DNA of 21,714 nucleotides from DATBLE01 sp038248655 (GTDB lineage Bacteria; Actinomycetota; Thermoleophilia; Gaiellales; Gaiellaceae), in the NCBI GenBank assembly GCA_038248655.1, contig JBBRXG010000048.1:1-21714 (forward strand), in the 5' to 3' direction. This document shows, in pieces, positions 6,882 through 13,503 of the stretch (position 1 is the first letter of the stretch; each line of letters opens with the position of its first letter). The notes under the pieces were generated by a model. It made no database searches. It saw nothing but the letters and a program-made list of their open reading frames with translations, and was not told the DNA's origin. The position numbers were made by a program, and so were the translations under genes.

Positions 6882-8033
6882 ATGCGTGTTTTCGTTACGG
6901 GAGCGAGCGGCGCGATCGGCAGCCGGCTCGTCCCTCAGTTGATCGACGCAGGGCATGAAGTGATCGGCACCCACAACTCGCCGGCCAGCGCAGAGCTGCT
7001 GCGGACGATCGGCGCGAAGCCGGTGCTGCTCGATCTGCTCGACGCGGGCGCGGTTCGCAAAGCCGTGCTCGAGCACGAGCCCGAGGCGATCGTGCACCAG
7101 GCAACCGCGCTGGCGAACGTGAAGTTCAGCCGGAACATGGACAAGGTGACGGCCAAGACCAGCGAGCTGCGAACGAAGGGCACCGACGCGCTGCTCGCGG
7201 CCGCGCGCGAGGCCGGCGTGCGCCGGTTCGTCGCGCAGAGCGTTGCCGTCTTCGGCCGGTACGCCCGCGAGGGCGGGCCGATCAAGTCCGAGGACGATCC
7301 GCGCGAGCAAACCCCACCGGCCAACACGCAACAGACCGTTGCCGCGTTGAACCATCTCGAACGAGTGGTCACCGACTTCGGCGGGATCGCTTTGCGCTAC
7401 GGCGCCTTCTACGGCGCCGCCAACGACGGCACGATCGAGCCCGTGCGCAAGCGGCAGTTTCCGATCGTCGGCGACGGCGGCGGCATCTGGTCGTGGATCC
7501 ACCTCGACGACGCCGCCGCGGCAACCGTTCTCGCGCTGGAGCACGATGGGCCGGCGATCTACAACGTCGTCGACGACGAGCCTGCGCCCGTGCGGGAGTG
7601 GCTGCCCGTGCTCGCGAAGGCCCTGGGCGCGAAGCCCCCGCGGCGCTTCCCGACCTGGCTCGCGCGGCTGCTCGCAGGCGAGTTTGTGGTTGTGCTCTCC
7701 ACCGAGGCGCGGGGTGCCTCGAACGCGAAGGCGAAGCGCGACCTCGGCTGGACGCCGCGCCATCCCAGCTGGCGCGAGGGTTCCCGGCCGTCTACTCGGC
7801 GATCAGCGTCGCCGACCGACCGAAGCCCCACCCGGCCACGCGAACAAGCCATTCGGCCGGCTAGTGCTGGGGAAAGAGGAGGCGGCTCTGGTCGCGCACG
7901 ACGCGGCGGCCGTGCCGGACAATCGGCCGAGGGAGGGTCAACAGCGGCCCGGCGGCTGGTGAACCGCTCCTCGGAGCGGGCGACGAGCGGGTGCATCGCC
8001 GCACCCGCTTGCCTATTTCGGATCTGTGTGTAA
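6882..8033 (+). CDS. NAD-dependent epimerase/dehydratase-like protein with frameshifted C-terminus
   Basis: ATG at 6882 with AAAGGAGAG upstream, 13 bases after the sigma gene. The Rossmann motif VTGASGAIGSRL is at residues 5-16, followed by an extended SDR-type fold (VHQATALANVKF, FVAQSVAVFG, LRYGAFYGAAN, WSWIHLDDAAAATVLAL, YNVVDDEP). The usual catalytic YxxxK is not obvious. Up to LGWTPRHPSWREG the protein follows the family to its normal end. From about 7781 the frame turns into an Arg/Ser-rich tail of about 80 residues. Adding one base at 7780/7781 gives WREGFPAVYSAIS and a stop at 7864, which is the natural ending. The current frame runs to 8033, into the ArsR operator. The gene is a likely member of the sigma-factor operon. 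Confidence 0.75.
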   Translation: MRVFVTGASGAIGSRLVPQLIDAGHEVIGTHNSPASAELLRTIGAKPVLLDLLDAGAVRKAVLEHEPEAIVHQATALANVKFSRNMDKVTAKTSELRTKGTDALLAAAREAGVRRFVAQSVAVFGRYAREGGPIKSEDDPREQTPPANTQQTVAALNHLERVVTDFGGIALRYGAFYGAANDGTIEPVRKRQFPIVGDGGGIWSWIHLDDAAAATVLALEHDGPAIYNVVDDEPAPVREWLPVLAKALGAKPPRRFPTWLARLLAGEFVVVLSTEARGASNAKAKRDLGWTPRHPSWREGSRPSTRRSASPTDRSPTRPREQAIRPASAGERGGGSGRARRGGRAGQSAEGGSTAARRLVNRSSERATSGCIAAPACLFRICV

Positions 8034-8056
8034 TACTGAACCTGTTGGTTCAGTAT
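8033..8056. promoter_or_regulatory. perfect palindrome over the ArsR gene start, likely operator
   Basis: ATACTGAACC (8033-8042) and its exact reverse complement GGTTCAGTAT (8047-8056) are separated by TGTT. Ten perfect base pairs in an AT-richer island, directly over the probable start codon of an ArsR-type repressor, is what an autoregulatory operator looks like for this family. Binding there would block initiation of transcription or translation. Confidence 0.75.
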
Positions 8057-8356
8057 CCACCGACCGTCGACCGAGCGTTCGCGGCCCTCGCCGACCCGAC
8101 CCGTCGCGCCGTGCTCGAACGGCTCGGCGCCGGCAGCGCGACGATCAGCGAGCTCGCCGACCCCTTCGGCATGTCGCTGACCGGGATGAAGAAGCACATC
8201 CGGCTGCTCGAGGAGGCGAACCTCGTCGCGACGGAGAAGGTCGGCCGTGCCCGCAGTTGCACGCTCGTCCCCTATGCCTTCGAGGGCATCAGCACGTGGC
8301 TGCAGCGGCTCGACCGCTTCGCGCAGGTCGTCGAACGGACGAAAGGAGCACGATGA
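8045..8356 (+). CDS. ArsR/SdpR-family winged-helix repressor
   Basis: 103 residues if started at TTG 8045, which gives MVQYPPTVDRAF; 'MVQY' is a common N-terminus in this ArsR group, so this start fits better than an upstream ATG at 7991. The core 'FAALADPTRRAVLERLGAGSATISELADPFGMSLTGMKKHIRLLEEANLV' is the winged HTH and 'EKVGRARSCTL' is the wing. No metal-binding Cys pair is seen, so it is not an arsenic or cadmium sensor. This ArsR group is commonly linked to AHSA1/SRPBCC genes, as here. The start codon lies inside the palindrome, and the stop overlaps the next ATG (ATGA). Confidence 0.85.
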   Translation: MVQYPPTVDRAFAALADPTRRAVLERLGAGSATISELADPFGMSLTGMKKHIRLLEEANLVATEKVGRARSCTLVPYAFEGISTWLQRLDRFAQVVERTKGAR

Positions 8357-8814
8357 ACACCACTGCGGCGAAGGGCAAGCGGCAGCCTGCCAAGGACACC
8401 AACAAGATAGAAGGGTTCTCGGTCGAGGAAAAGGCCGCGATGAAGGCGCGCGCCAAAGAGCTGAAGGCGAGCAAGGTCAAGGCGGATGGAGAGAGCGCCG
8501 TCCGGGCCGCGCTCGCGGCGATGTCGCCACACGATCGCGCCATCGGTGAGCGGCTTCACGCGCTCATCAAAGAGAGCGCCCCGGACCTCTCGCCGAAGAC
8601 CTGGTATGGCATGCCCGCGTACGCGAAGGACGACAAGGTCGTCTGCTTCTTCCGCAACGCGGAGAAGTTCAAGGAGAGGTACGCGATGTTCGGCTTCAAC
8701 GACAGCGCGAACCTCGACCGAGGCTCCATGTGGCCGGTCGCATTCGCGCTCGAGGAGTTGACCGCCGCCGACGAGGCCAAGATCAGAGCCCTCGTGAAGA
8801 AGGCGGTGAGCTGA
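8353..8814 (+). CDS. DUF1801 (YdhG-like) protein
   Basis: 153 residues from the ATG at 8353, with AAAGGAG upstream and a 4-base overlap with the ArsR stop. The N-terminal 60 residues are Lys/Ala-rich and charged (FSVEEKAAMKARAKELKASK). The C-terminal part carries the DUF1801 features 'LHALIKESAPDLSPKTWYGMPAYAKDDKVVCFF' and 'RYAMFGFND'. The family has a small alpha/beta fold also seen in frataxin-like YdhG proteins; its activity is not known. It is the second gene of the ArsR operon. Confidence 0.8.
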   Translation: MNTTAAKGKRQPAKDTNKIEGFSVEEKAAMKARAKELKASKVKADGESAVRAALAAMSPHDRAIGERLHALIKESAPDLSPKTWYGMPAYAKDDKVVCFFRNAEKFKERYAMFGFNDSANLDRGSMWPVAFALEELTAADEAKIRALVKKAVS

Positions 8815-8817
8815 ACG

Positions 8818-9267
8818 ATGAACGACACCACCGTCACCACCCCGAACGAGCTCGAGATCCGCGTCGAGCGGATCTTCGACGCACCACGCACGCACGTCTT
8901 CTCCGTCTGGACGGATCCGGAGCTGATCCCGGAATGGTGGGGCGACGGCACCGTCGTCGAGGAGATGGACGTCCGTCCCGGCGGCACCTACCGGTTCCGG
9001 ACCGCGTTCGGCCTCGTCGAGGGCGAGTTCCGCGAGGTGGAGCCGCCCGCGCGCCTCGTGCAGACGTTCCAGAACCATCTGCAGACGCTCGAGTTCGAGG
9101 ATCTCGGCGAGCAGACGAAGCTGACGCAGACGATGCGCTTCGCCACGACCGAGGAGCGCGACACGACGATGCAGTACGGCGTCGAGGAGGGCGCAAAGGC
9201 AGGCTTCGCACGCATCGACGCGCTGCTGGAGAAGATCGCAGCGGGCTCGGATCGGAGAGGATCATGA
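8818..9267 (+). CDS. AHSA1-type SRPBCC-domain protein
   Basis: 149 residues, starting 3 bases after the preceding stop. The N-terminus 'LEIRVERIFDAPRTHVFSVWTDPELIPEWWG' and the strands 'VRPGGTYRF', 'GEFREVEPPARLVQTF' and 'TKLTQTMRF' are the hallmark of the AHSA1 branch of the START/SRPBCC superfamily, ending in the long C-terminal helix 'EEGAKAGFARIDALLEKIA'. These proteins bind hydrophobic ligands in a helix-grip cavity; the ligand here is unknown. ArsR-AHSA1 is a recurrent two-gene partnership in Actinomycetota. The stop overlaps the next start as ATGA. Confidence 0.85.
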   Translation: MNDTTVTTPNELEIRVERIFDAPRTHVFSVWTDPELIPEWWGDGTVVEEMDVRPGGTYRFRTAFGLVEGEFREVEPPARLVQTFQNHLQTLEFEDLGEQTKLTQTMRFATTEERDTTMQYGVEEGAKAGFARIDALLEKIAAGSDRRGS

Positions 9268-9674
9268 TCGCGAAACGTGCCCCGAACAGCGACGCAGCTT
9301 CGAAGAACATCACGAAGAGGATCCAGGAGCTGGGGGACTGGAGGGGCGAGACGCTCGCCTGGGTTCGCCAGGTCATCCACGACGCGGACCCCGAGATCCA
9401 GGAGGAATGGAAATGGGAGAAGCCCTCTTCCCCCGGGACTCCGGTCTGGTCCCATGACGGCGGCGTCTGTACGGGGGAGTCGTACAAGCAGGTCGTGAAG
9501 CTCACCTTCTTCCGGGGCGCCTCCCTCCAGGACCCCCAGAAGCTGTTCAACTCCAGCCTCGAGGGGAAGACGCGCCGAGCCATCGACATTCGTGAAGGCG
9601 AGAAGCTCGACGAGACCGCCTTCAAGGAGTTGGTCCGGTCCGCGGTGGCCGCCAACTCCGGGGCTCGGGGCTGA
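9264..9674 (+). CDS. second DUF1801 protein
   Basis: 136 residues from the ATG at 9264, with GGAGAGGATC upstream and a 4-base overlap with the AHSA1 gene. 'RIQELGDWRGETLAWVRQVIHDADPEIQEEWKWEKPSSPGTPVWSHDGGVC' and 'VVKLTFFRGASLQDPQKLFNSSLEGKTRRAIDIREGE' match the DUF1801 subtype with the 'EEWKW..PvWs' pattern. It is clearly a different subfamily from the DUF1801 gene two positions upstream, so not a simple recent duplication. Function unknown; same operon. Confidence 0.8.
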   Translation: MIAKRAPNSDAASKNITKRIQELGDWRGETLAWVRQVIHDADPEIQEEWKWEKPSSPGTPVWSHDGGVCTGESYKQVVKLTFFRGASLQDPQKLFNSSLEGKTRRAIDIREGEKLDETAFKELVRSAVAANSGARG

Positions 9675-9753
9675 TGCACCTCTCCACGACTTCATGCGGG
9701 TGCGTCGCCCGTGGGCTGCGTGAGCTTCTGAACGGAGACGAAGGAGGATCCTG

Positions 9754-10170
9754 ATGTGGACCACCGAGTACGCGATCGAGACGAGCGCCGCGCCGGAGGA
9801 GATCTGGCGGCTCTGGGCCGATGTCCCCCGATGGCTGGAGTGGAACGGCGACATCGAGCGGATCGAACTCGTTGGGCCGTTTGCGGCCGGCAGCCGGATC
9901 GTCATGAAGCCGGTGGGAGAGGAGCCGATCGAGCTGCGGATCGCCGAGGCGGTCGAGCCCGAGCGTTTCGTCGACGAGGCCGAGCTGGAGGAGATCGTGG
10001 TCAGCACGATCCATCGCGTCGAGACTCTCGAGGGGAAGCGGGCAAGAGTGATCTACCGGATGGAGATCACAGGCCCGGCCGCTGACACGCTGGGGCCGCA
10101 GATCGGCCCGGAGATCAGCGGGGATTTCCCGCAGACCTTGGCCGCACTGGTCGAGCGGGCGGAGTCATGA
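9754..10170 (+). CDS. SRPBCC-family protein (polyketide cyclase/dehydrase-like)
   Basis: 138 residues from the ATG at 9754 with a near-perfect ribosome binding site (GAAGGAGGATCCTG). 'EYAIETSAAPEEIWRLWADVPRWLEWNGDIERIEL' is the typical start of a PF10604-like SRPBCC domain, followed by 'GPFAAGSRIVMKP' and a final helix 'FPQTLAALVERAES'. It binds a small hydrophobic ligand by analogy with the family; the ligand is unknown. It lies 79 bases after the second DUF1801 gene on the same strand and is probably the last gene of the operon, since a GC-rich hairpin follows it. Confidence 0.8.
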   Translation: MWTTEYAIETSAAPEEIWRLWADVPRWLEWNGDIERIELVGPFAAGSRIVMKPVGEEPIELRIAEAVEPERFVDEAELEEIVVSTIHRVETLEGKRARVIYRMEITGPAADTLGPQIGPEISGDFPQTLAALVERAES

Positions 10171-10178
10171 TGCCGCCG

Positions 10179-10199
10179 ACACGCGCACCCGGCGCGTGT
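10179..10199 (+). terminator. GC-rich hairpin after the ArsR operon
   Basis: ACACGCGC pairs perfectly with GCGCGTGT around a 5-base loop, 9 bases after the SRPBCC stop. There is no T-run behind it, so it may be a non-canonical terminator or an mRNA 3'-end stabiliser. Confidence 0.45.
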
Positions 10200-10309
10200 G
10201 GGTAACCCGGCGAGGGGCGAGCCACGCGAGGTAGCACGTGTCGTCATCGCGGAAGTCCTCGACCCTGTAGCCGTCGGCCGGGGCCGACGCACGGGAGGCG
10301 GGCGTGCCG

Positions 10310-10462
10310 CGGGCGGTGAGGACGCAGGCTTGGCGGCTAACGATCAGCGAGGGGCAGCGCTGCGAGGTCACCCAGGCGCTCGAGCAGGCGCTCGAGTCGG
10401 GCGTCGCGAGGAAGCTGATCGGAGCCAACCCGGCCGCGTCGATCGAGAACCAGGCGCACTGA
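10310..10462 (+). pseudogene. remnant of a tyrosine-recombinase (phage-type integrase)
   Basis: A short frame ending in TGA at 10460-10462 reads AWRLTISEGQRCEVTQALEQ then ALESGVARKLIGANPAAS. The pattern 'R..vtqALrqALe.AVr..LI..NPA' is the end of the SAM-like core-binding domain of tyrosine recombinases. Nothing of the catalytic domain (R..H.LRH....Y) is present, and no start codon with a ribosome binding site is visible upstream. The remnant ends immediately at the TGTCCCC repeat pair, so the loss of the 3' part may share a junction with that repeat. Confidence 0.5.
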
Positions 10463-10487
10463 ACTGTCCCCAAGAACTGTCCCCAAG
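10462..10487. repeat. tandem TGTCCCC repeat, copy A
   Basis: AACTGTCCCCAAG occurs twice without a gap (10462-10474 and 10475-10487). A related pair, in the same orientation, lies at 12317-12342 on the far side of the aldo/keto reductase-cupin module. Confidence 0.7.
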
Positions 10488-10541
10488 GATGGCGCGGCCG
10501 ATGGGCGCCGCGGCCGGTACGACGTACGATTTCGTGACGCG

Positions 10542-10949
10542 TTATTGCGTCGGCGTGGCGCCGTACTCGTCATCGGTGACGTGCTCACCCCAGGTGGCGG
10601 GATTGCCTTCCTCGTCGATCTCGAGCATCGCGATGTGGGTCATGAAGCGATCGGGTGCTGCGCCGTGCCAGTGGTCCTCGTCCGGCTCGAAGAAGACGCG
10701 GTCGCCGGGGCGGATGACCTCGAGCGGACCACCGCGACACTGGCAGCGTCCGACGCCTTCCGTGACCCAGATCGTCTGGCCATGGGGGTGCGTGTGCCAG
10801 GCGGTGCGCGCGCCCGGCGTGAAGTGGACGCTGCTCGCACTGATCCGCGAGCCGTTCGTCGGCGCCGCGATCGCGTCGATGTAGACCGTGCCGGTGAACC
10901 AGTCGCTCGGCCCGGGCCCGGTCTCGGTGCCGTTGCGTGTGATTTGCAT
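10542..10949 (-). CDS. cupin-domain protein
   Basis: 135 residues from the ATG at 10949, with a GGGGACGAGGA stretch upstream. It is a single small cupin barrel: motif 1 is 'HTHPHGQTIWVTEG' with candidate metal ligands His52, His54 and Gln58, and motif 2 is 'PGDRVFFEPDEDHWHGA' with His93 or His95. The 'SASSVHFTPGARTAWHTHP' start resembles metal-dependent cupins of the HQIWV/mandelonitrile-lyase-like group that often sit beside aldo/keto reductases. The substrate is not predictable. It follows the reductase gene by 17 bases and is almost certainly co-transcribed with it. Confidence 0.8.
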   Translation of the reverse strand: MQITRNGTETGPGPSDWFTGTVYIDAIAAPTNGSRISASSVHFTPGARTAWHTHPHGQTIWVTEGVGRCQCRGGPLEVIRPGDRVFFEPDEDHWHGAAPDRFMTHIAMLEIDEEGNPATWGEHVTDDEYGATPTQ

Positions 10950-10966
10950 TGCGGTCCTCGTCCCCC

Positions 10967-11950
10967 TCAGCGATCGACCATCCGTTGCGATGTCTCTCCG
11001 TAGCGCGCGCCGTGCGCCGCGAGCTGTGCGTCCTCGATCTCCCGCAGATCGTCCGGGCTCAGTTCGATGTCGGCCGCGGCGATGTTCTCCTCGAGCCGGT
11101 GCAGCTTTGTCGTGCCGGGGATGGGAACGATCCACGGCTCTTGGGCGAGCAGCCAGGCGAGCGCGATCTGTGCAGGGGTCGCCTTTTTCCGCTCCGCCAT
11201 GGTCGTCAGCAACTCGACGAAGGCGAGATTTGCTTTCCGTGCCTCTCGGTCGGCGAGACGCGGCACGGTGTTGCGGAAGTCGCCGCGGTCGAACCGCGTC
11301 GTCTCGTCGATCTTCCCGGTGAGGAAGCCTTTGCCGAGGGGGCTGAAGGGGACGAAGCCGATCTCGAGCTCCTCGAGCGTCGGCAGGATCGCTTCTTCCG
11401 GCTCGCGCCACCAGAGCGAGTACTCGCTCTGGACCGCCGCGACCGGCTGGACCCCGTGCGCACGCCGGATGTTCTGGACGCCGGCTTCGGAGAGGCCGAA
11501 GTGCCGAACCTTTCCTTCCGAGATCAGCTCCTTGACGGTCCCGGCGACGTCCTCGATCGGAACGTTCGGGTCGACGCGGTGCTGGTAGAGCAGGTCGATC
11601 GTGTCGGTCTTGAGCCGCTTGAGCGATGCCTCGGCGACCTCGCGGATGTGTTCGGGCCGGCTGTCGAGGCCGTTCTGCTGGTCGTTCTCGTCGAACGCGA
11701 AGCCGAACTTCGTCGCGATCACGACCTGGTCGCGCACCGGTGCAAGTGCTTCGCCGACGAGCTCTTCGTTCGCGTACGGGCCGTACGCCTCGGCCGTGTC
11801 GAAGAATGTGATCCCGCGTTCGATGGCAGTGCGGATCAGGGAGATCATCTCCTGCTTGTCTGCGGGTGGGCCGTAGCCGAAGCTCATGCCCATGCAGCCG
11901 AGCCCGATCGCCGACACTTCCAGGTTCTGTCCGAGCGTTCGCTTCTGCAT
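10967..11950 (-). CDS. aldo/keto reductase
   Basis: 327 residues from the ATG at 11950, with GGGAGGACATGCG upstream. The start 'MQKRTLGQNLEVSAIGLGCMGMSFGYG' is standard for the AKR family of about 330 residues. The catalytic tetrad is complete: Asp51 and Tyr56 in 'FFDTAEAYGPY', Lys81 in 'ATKFGF' and His124 in 'LYQHRVD'. The C-terminal NADPH-binding part is present ('PIPGTTKLHRLEENIAAADIELS'). It should reduce an aldehyde or ketone with NADPH in the cytosol; the physiological substrate is unknown. The gene is followed by the cupin gene, and the pair sits between two sets of TGTCCCC repeats as a complete unit among damaged genes. Confidence 0.9.
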   Translation of the reverse strand: MQKRTLGQNLEVSAIGLGCMGMSFGYGPPADKQEMISLIRTAIERGITFFDTAEAYGPYANEELVGEALAPVRDQVVIATKFGFAFDENDQQNGLDSRPEHIREVAEASLKRLKTDTIDLLYQHRVDPNVPIEDVAGTVKELISEGKVRHFGLSEAGVQNIRRAHGVQPVAAVQSEYSLWWREPEEAILPTLEELEIGFVPFSPLGKGFLTGKIDETTRFDRGDFRNTVPRLADREARKANLAFVELLTTMAERKKATPAQIALAWLLAQEPWIVPIPGTTKLHRLEENIAAADIELSPDDLREIEDAQLAAHGARYGETSQRMVDR

Positions 11951-11972
11951 CGCATGTCCTCCCACTAGCAGG

Positions 11973-12180
11973 GTACTGCTCGCGCACATCGCGTTTCTCT
12001 GGCGAACGACGGGCCGTGTCTTCCGGCGGCGGACGGTCGGCGCGCTTCTGCTGCTCGCCATCGTCCCCGCCGCGATCACGGTCCCCGCTCTCGCGGCGCT
12101 TGCGCTCGTCAGCGGCGTCTGCTCCCTGGTTGGTCGCGTACGAGGCGATCCGCTACCGGAGAGCCGCGTTCGAGTACGCC
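11973..12180 (+). pseudogene. C-terminal remnant of a LtrA-like membrane protein
   Basis: The plus strand just outside the reductase start reads LLAHIAFLWRTTGRVFRRR, then a hydrophobic helix TVGALLLLAIVPAAI and TVPALAALALVSGVC, without any start codon signal. After about 12125 the family-like ending continues in another frame as WLVAYEAIRYRRAAFEYA. 'Helix-Arg-Arg-Arg-helix-helix-YEAxRYR' is the usual C-terminus of low-temperature-requirement A proteins. The remnant has lost its 5' part at the reductase gene and carries an internal frameshift. Confidence 0.5.
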
Positions 12181-12316
12181 ACCCCGACTTCGTGGGCTGA
12201 ACGCGGTCTCTGTTGTCTTGCGAGGCAAATGGACGACCAATGCTGTCGCGAATAGGGATTCGAGAACCGTGATCGAGGTCGTCCTGAGCCGCCCTGAGGA
12301 GTCCCGGTAGACCCGA

Positions 12317-12342
12317 AACCTGTCCCCAAGACGTGTCCCCGG
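12317..12342. repeat. TGTCCCC repeat, copy B
   Basis: AACCTGTCCCCAAG followed by ACGTGTCCCCGG, a degenerate version of the tandem pair at 10462-10487, in the same orientation. The two sets enclose about 1.8 kb. Confidence 0.55.
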
Positions 12343-12362
12343 AATCCCGTTCGCGACCGAGG

Positions 12363-12913
12363 CTAGCCCTGTCTGCGAATGGCGTCCACGAACCGTGGGA
12401 CGCCGGCGGCGGCAAGCGCGCCGAGGAGCTGTTCGAGTGGCCAGGGTGGGTGGAGGTCGGCGGCTTGCTGTTCGAGTGCGGCGCGGGCGGCCTCGGGGCT
12501 TAGGTCGTTGAGGTCGAGCAGGAACTGATCCGGATGGATCGCCTCGACGCCGAGTGGCTCGCATGCTTCGGGCGGGAAGTCGATGAGGTTGAAGGTCACG
12601 ATCAGCTCGGAGTCGGCGGCCACGGCGGCAGCGAGCACGTGTCGGTCTTTTGGGTCGTTGGTCATGGCCGGCTCCAGCCGTTTGATCTCGGCCGGGTCGA
12701 CCTCAGCCTCGTCGAAGGCGGCGCGCATTGCCCGCTCGATCCGCGTCGCCTGCTCGTCCGTGATCCGGTGCTCGACGAGGTTGCGGGTCATCTCCTCGAG
12801 AATCCGCTCGCTCCAGAGTGGCGTGTAAAGCTCGAGCTCTGCGAGGCGTAGCAGGGTGTCGCGGAGCGAGAAGGGTAGAGGACGTTGGCGTCGAGGACGG
12901 CGCTGAACGGCAC
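12363..12913 (-). pseudogene. PIN-domain toxin (VapC/PIN_3-like), frameshifted near its N-terminus
   Basis: From GTG at 12913 the frame reads VPFSAVLDANVLYP, the standard PIN N-terminus with the first catalytic Asp. At about 12872-12876 it leaves frame. The neighbouring frame then continues exactly as the family would: FSLRDTLLRLAELELYTPLW, SERILEEMTRNLVEHRIT, and later 'MTNDPKDRHVLAAAVAADSELIVTFNLIDFP', which carries the acidic residues of the active site. Restoring one base yields a 183-residue protein. The intact frame begins only at an internal ATG (12791) and lacks the first Asp, so it would be inactive as an RNase. It lies 32 bases after the HTH antitoxin gene. Recent inactivation or a sequencing indel are both possible. 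Confidence 0.75.
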
Positions 12914-12945
12914 GGTGCCGCGAGGCTATCGCGGCGCTGCAAGCG

Positions 12946-13407
12946 TTACCGGTAGCCGCCCTCGACCTGCTCGGACAGCTCGGTCAGCTTGCGCAGATGT
13001 TCGCGCCTCCGGACAGCGCGTAGTTCGCGGTAGCCGAGCACGTCCTCGACCTTCAATCGCCGATGCGTGCCGACACGGTCGTAAGGGATCTCGCCGCGGT
13101 CGAGTAGCTTGACCAGGAATGGTCGAGAGACGCCGAGGATGTCGGCTGCTTCCTTGGTCGTCAACTCCTTGTCGTGCGGGATCAGCGTGATCGTCAACCC
13201 CTGGGCCATGTCGCGCACGACCGCCAGCAGCGCCGCCAATGCGGAAGCGGGGATCTCGACCTCGCTCCCGTCAGGCCCCAACAACCGCGCCAGCGGTCGC
13301 CGCTTCTGGCCGGCGATCCGGGTCAGTTGCTCGCGCAGCTCGACCAACTCATCCTGCTCGGACGGATTGGGGCTGAGGATGTATTCAGGTGCAGTGGCAG
13401 TGGACAT
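12946..13407 (-). CDS. excisionase-type HTH antitoxin partner of the PIN toxin
   Basis: 153 residues from the ATG at 13407 with GGAG upstream. The C-terminal half holds 'ELTTKEAADILGVSRPFLVKLLDRGEIPYDRVGTHRRLKVEDVLGY', a MerR-like/excisionase helix-turn-helix. The N-terminal half (LARLLGPDGSEVEIPASALAALLAVVRDMAQG) is the standard companion region in antitoxins paired with PIN_3 toxins. It should neutralise the toxin and repress its own promoter, where a 9-base tandem repeat is found. The gene appears intact, so loss of the toxin would be tolerated by the cell. Confidence 0.85.
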   Translation of the reverse strand: MSTATAPEYILSPNPSEQDELVELREQLTRIAGQKRRPLARLLGPDGSEVEIPASALAALLAVVRDMAQGLTITLIPHDKELTTKEAADILGVSRPFLVKLLDRGEIPYDRVGTHRRLKVEDVLGYRELRAVRRREHLRKLTELSEQVEGGYR

Positions 13408-13428
13408 GTCGTCTCCGGTTGCTCACAG

Positions 13429-13457
13429 ACTGTAGGTCATAAACGCAACAAACGCAA
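13429..13457 (-). promoter_or_regulatory. predicted promoter of the HTH/PIN operon
   Basis: On the minus strand TTGCGT (13452-13457) and TACAGT (13429-13434) are exactly 17 bases apart, a good match to a housekeeping -35/-10 pair, ending 21 bases before the ATG at 13407. Confidence 0.55.
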
Positions 13458-13458
13458 C
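13441..13458. repeat. 9-base tandem repeat overlapping the -35 region
   Basis: AAACGCAAC is repeated twice head to tail (13441-13449 and 13450-13458) over the -35 and spacer of the HTH/PIN promoter. It is a candidate binding site for the HTH antitoxin. Confidence 0.55.
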
Positions 13459-13503
13459 CAGAACAGCGATGGGAATCCTGCCGCCAGCCGAGGCGTTCCA
13501 GCG

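Noticed and set aside
10462..12342. TGTCCCC repeats as a CRISPR array
   Set aside because: There are only two units at each site with no spacers of regular length and no cas genes nearby.
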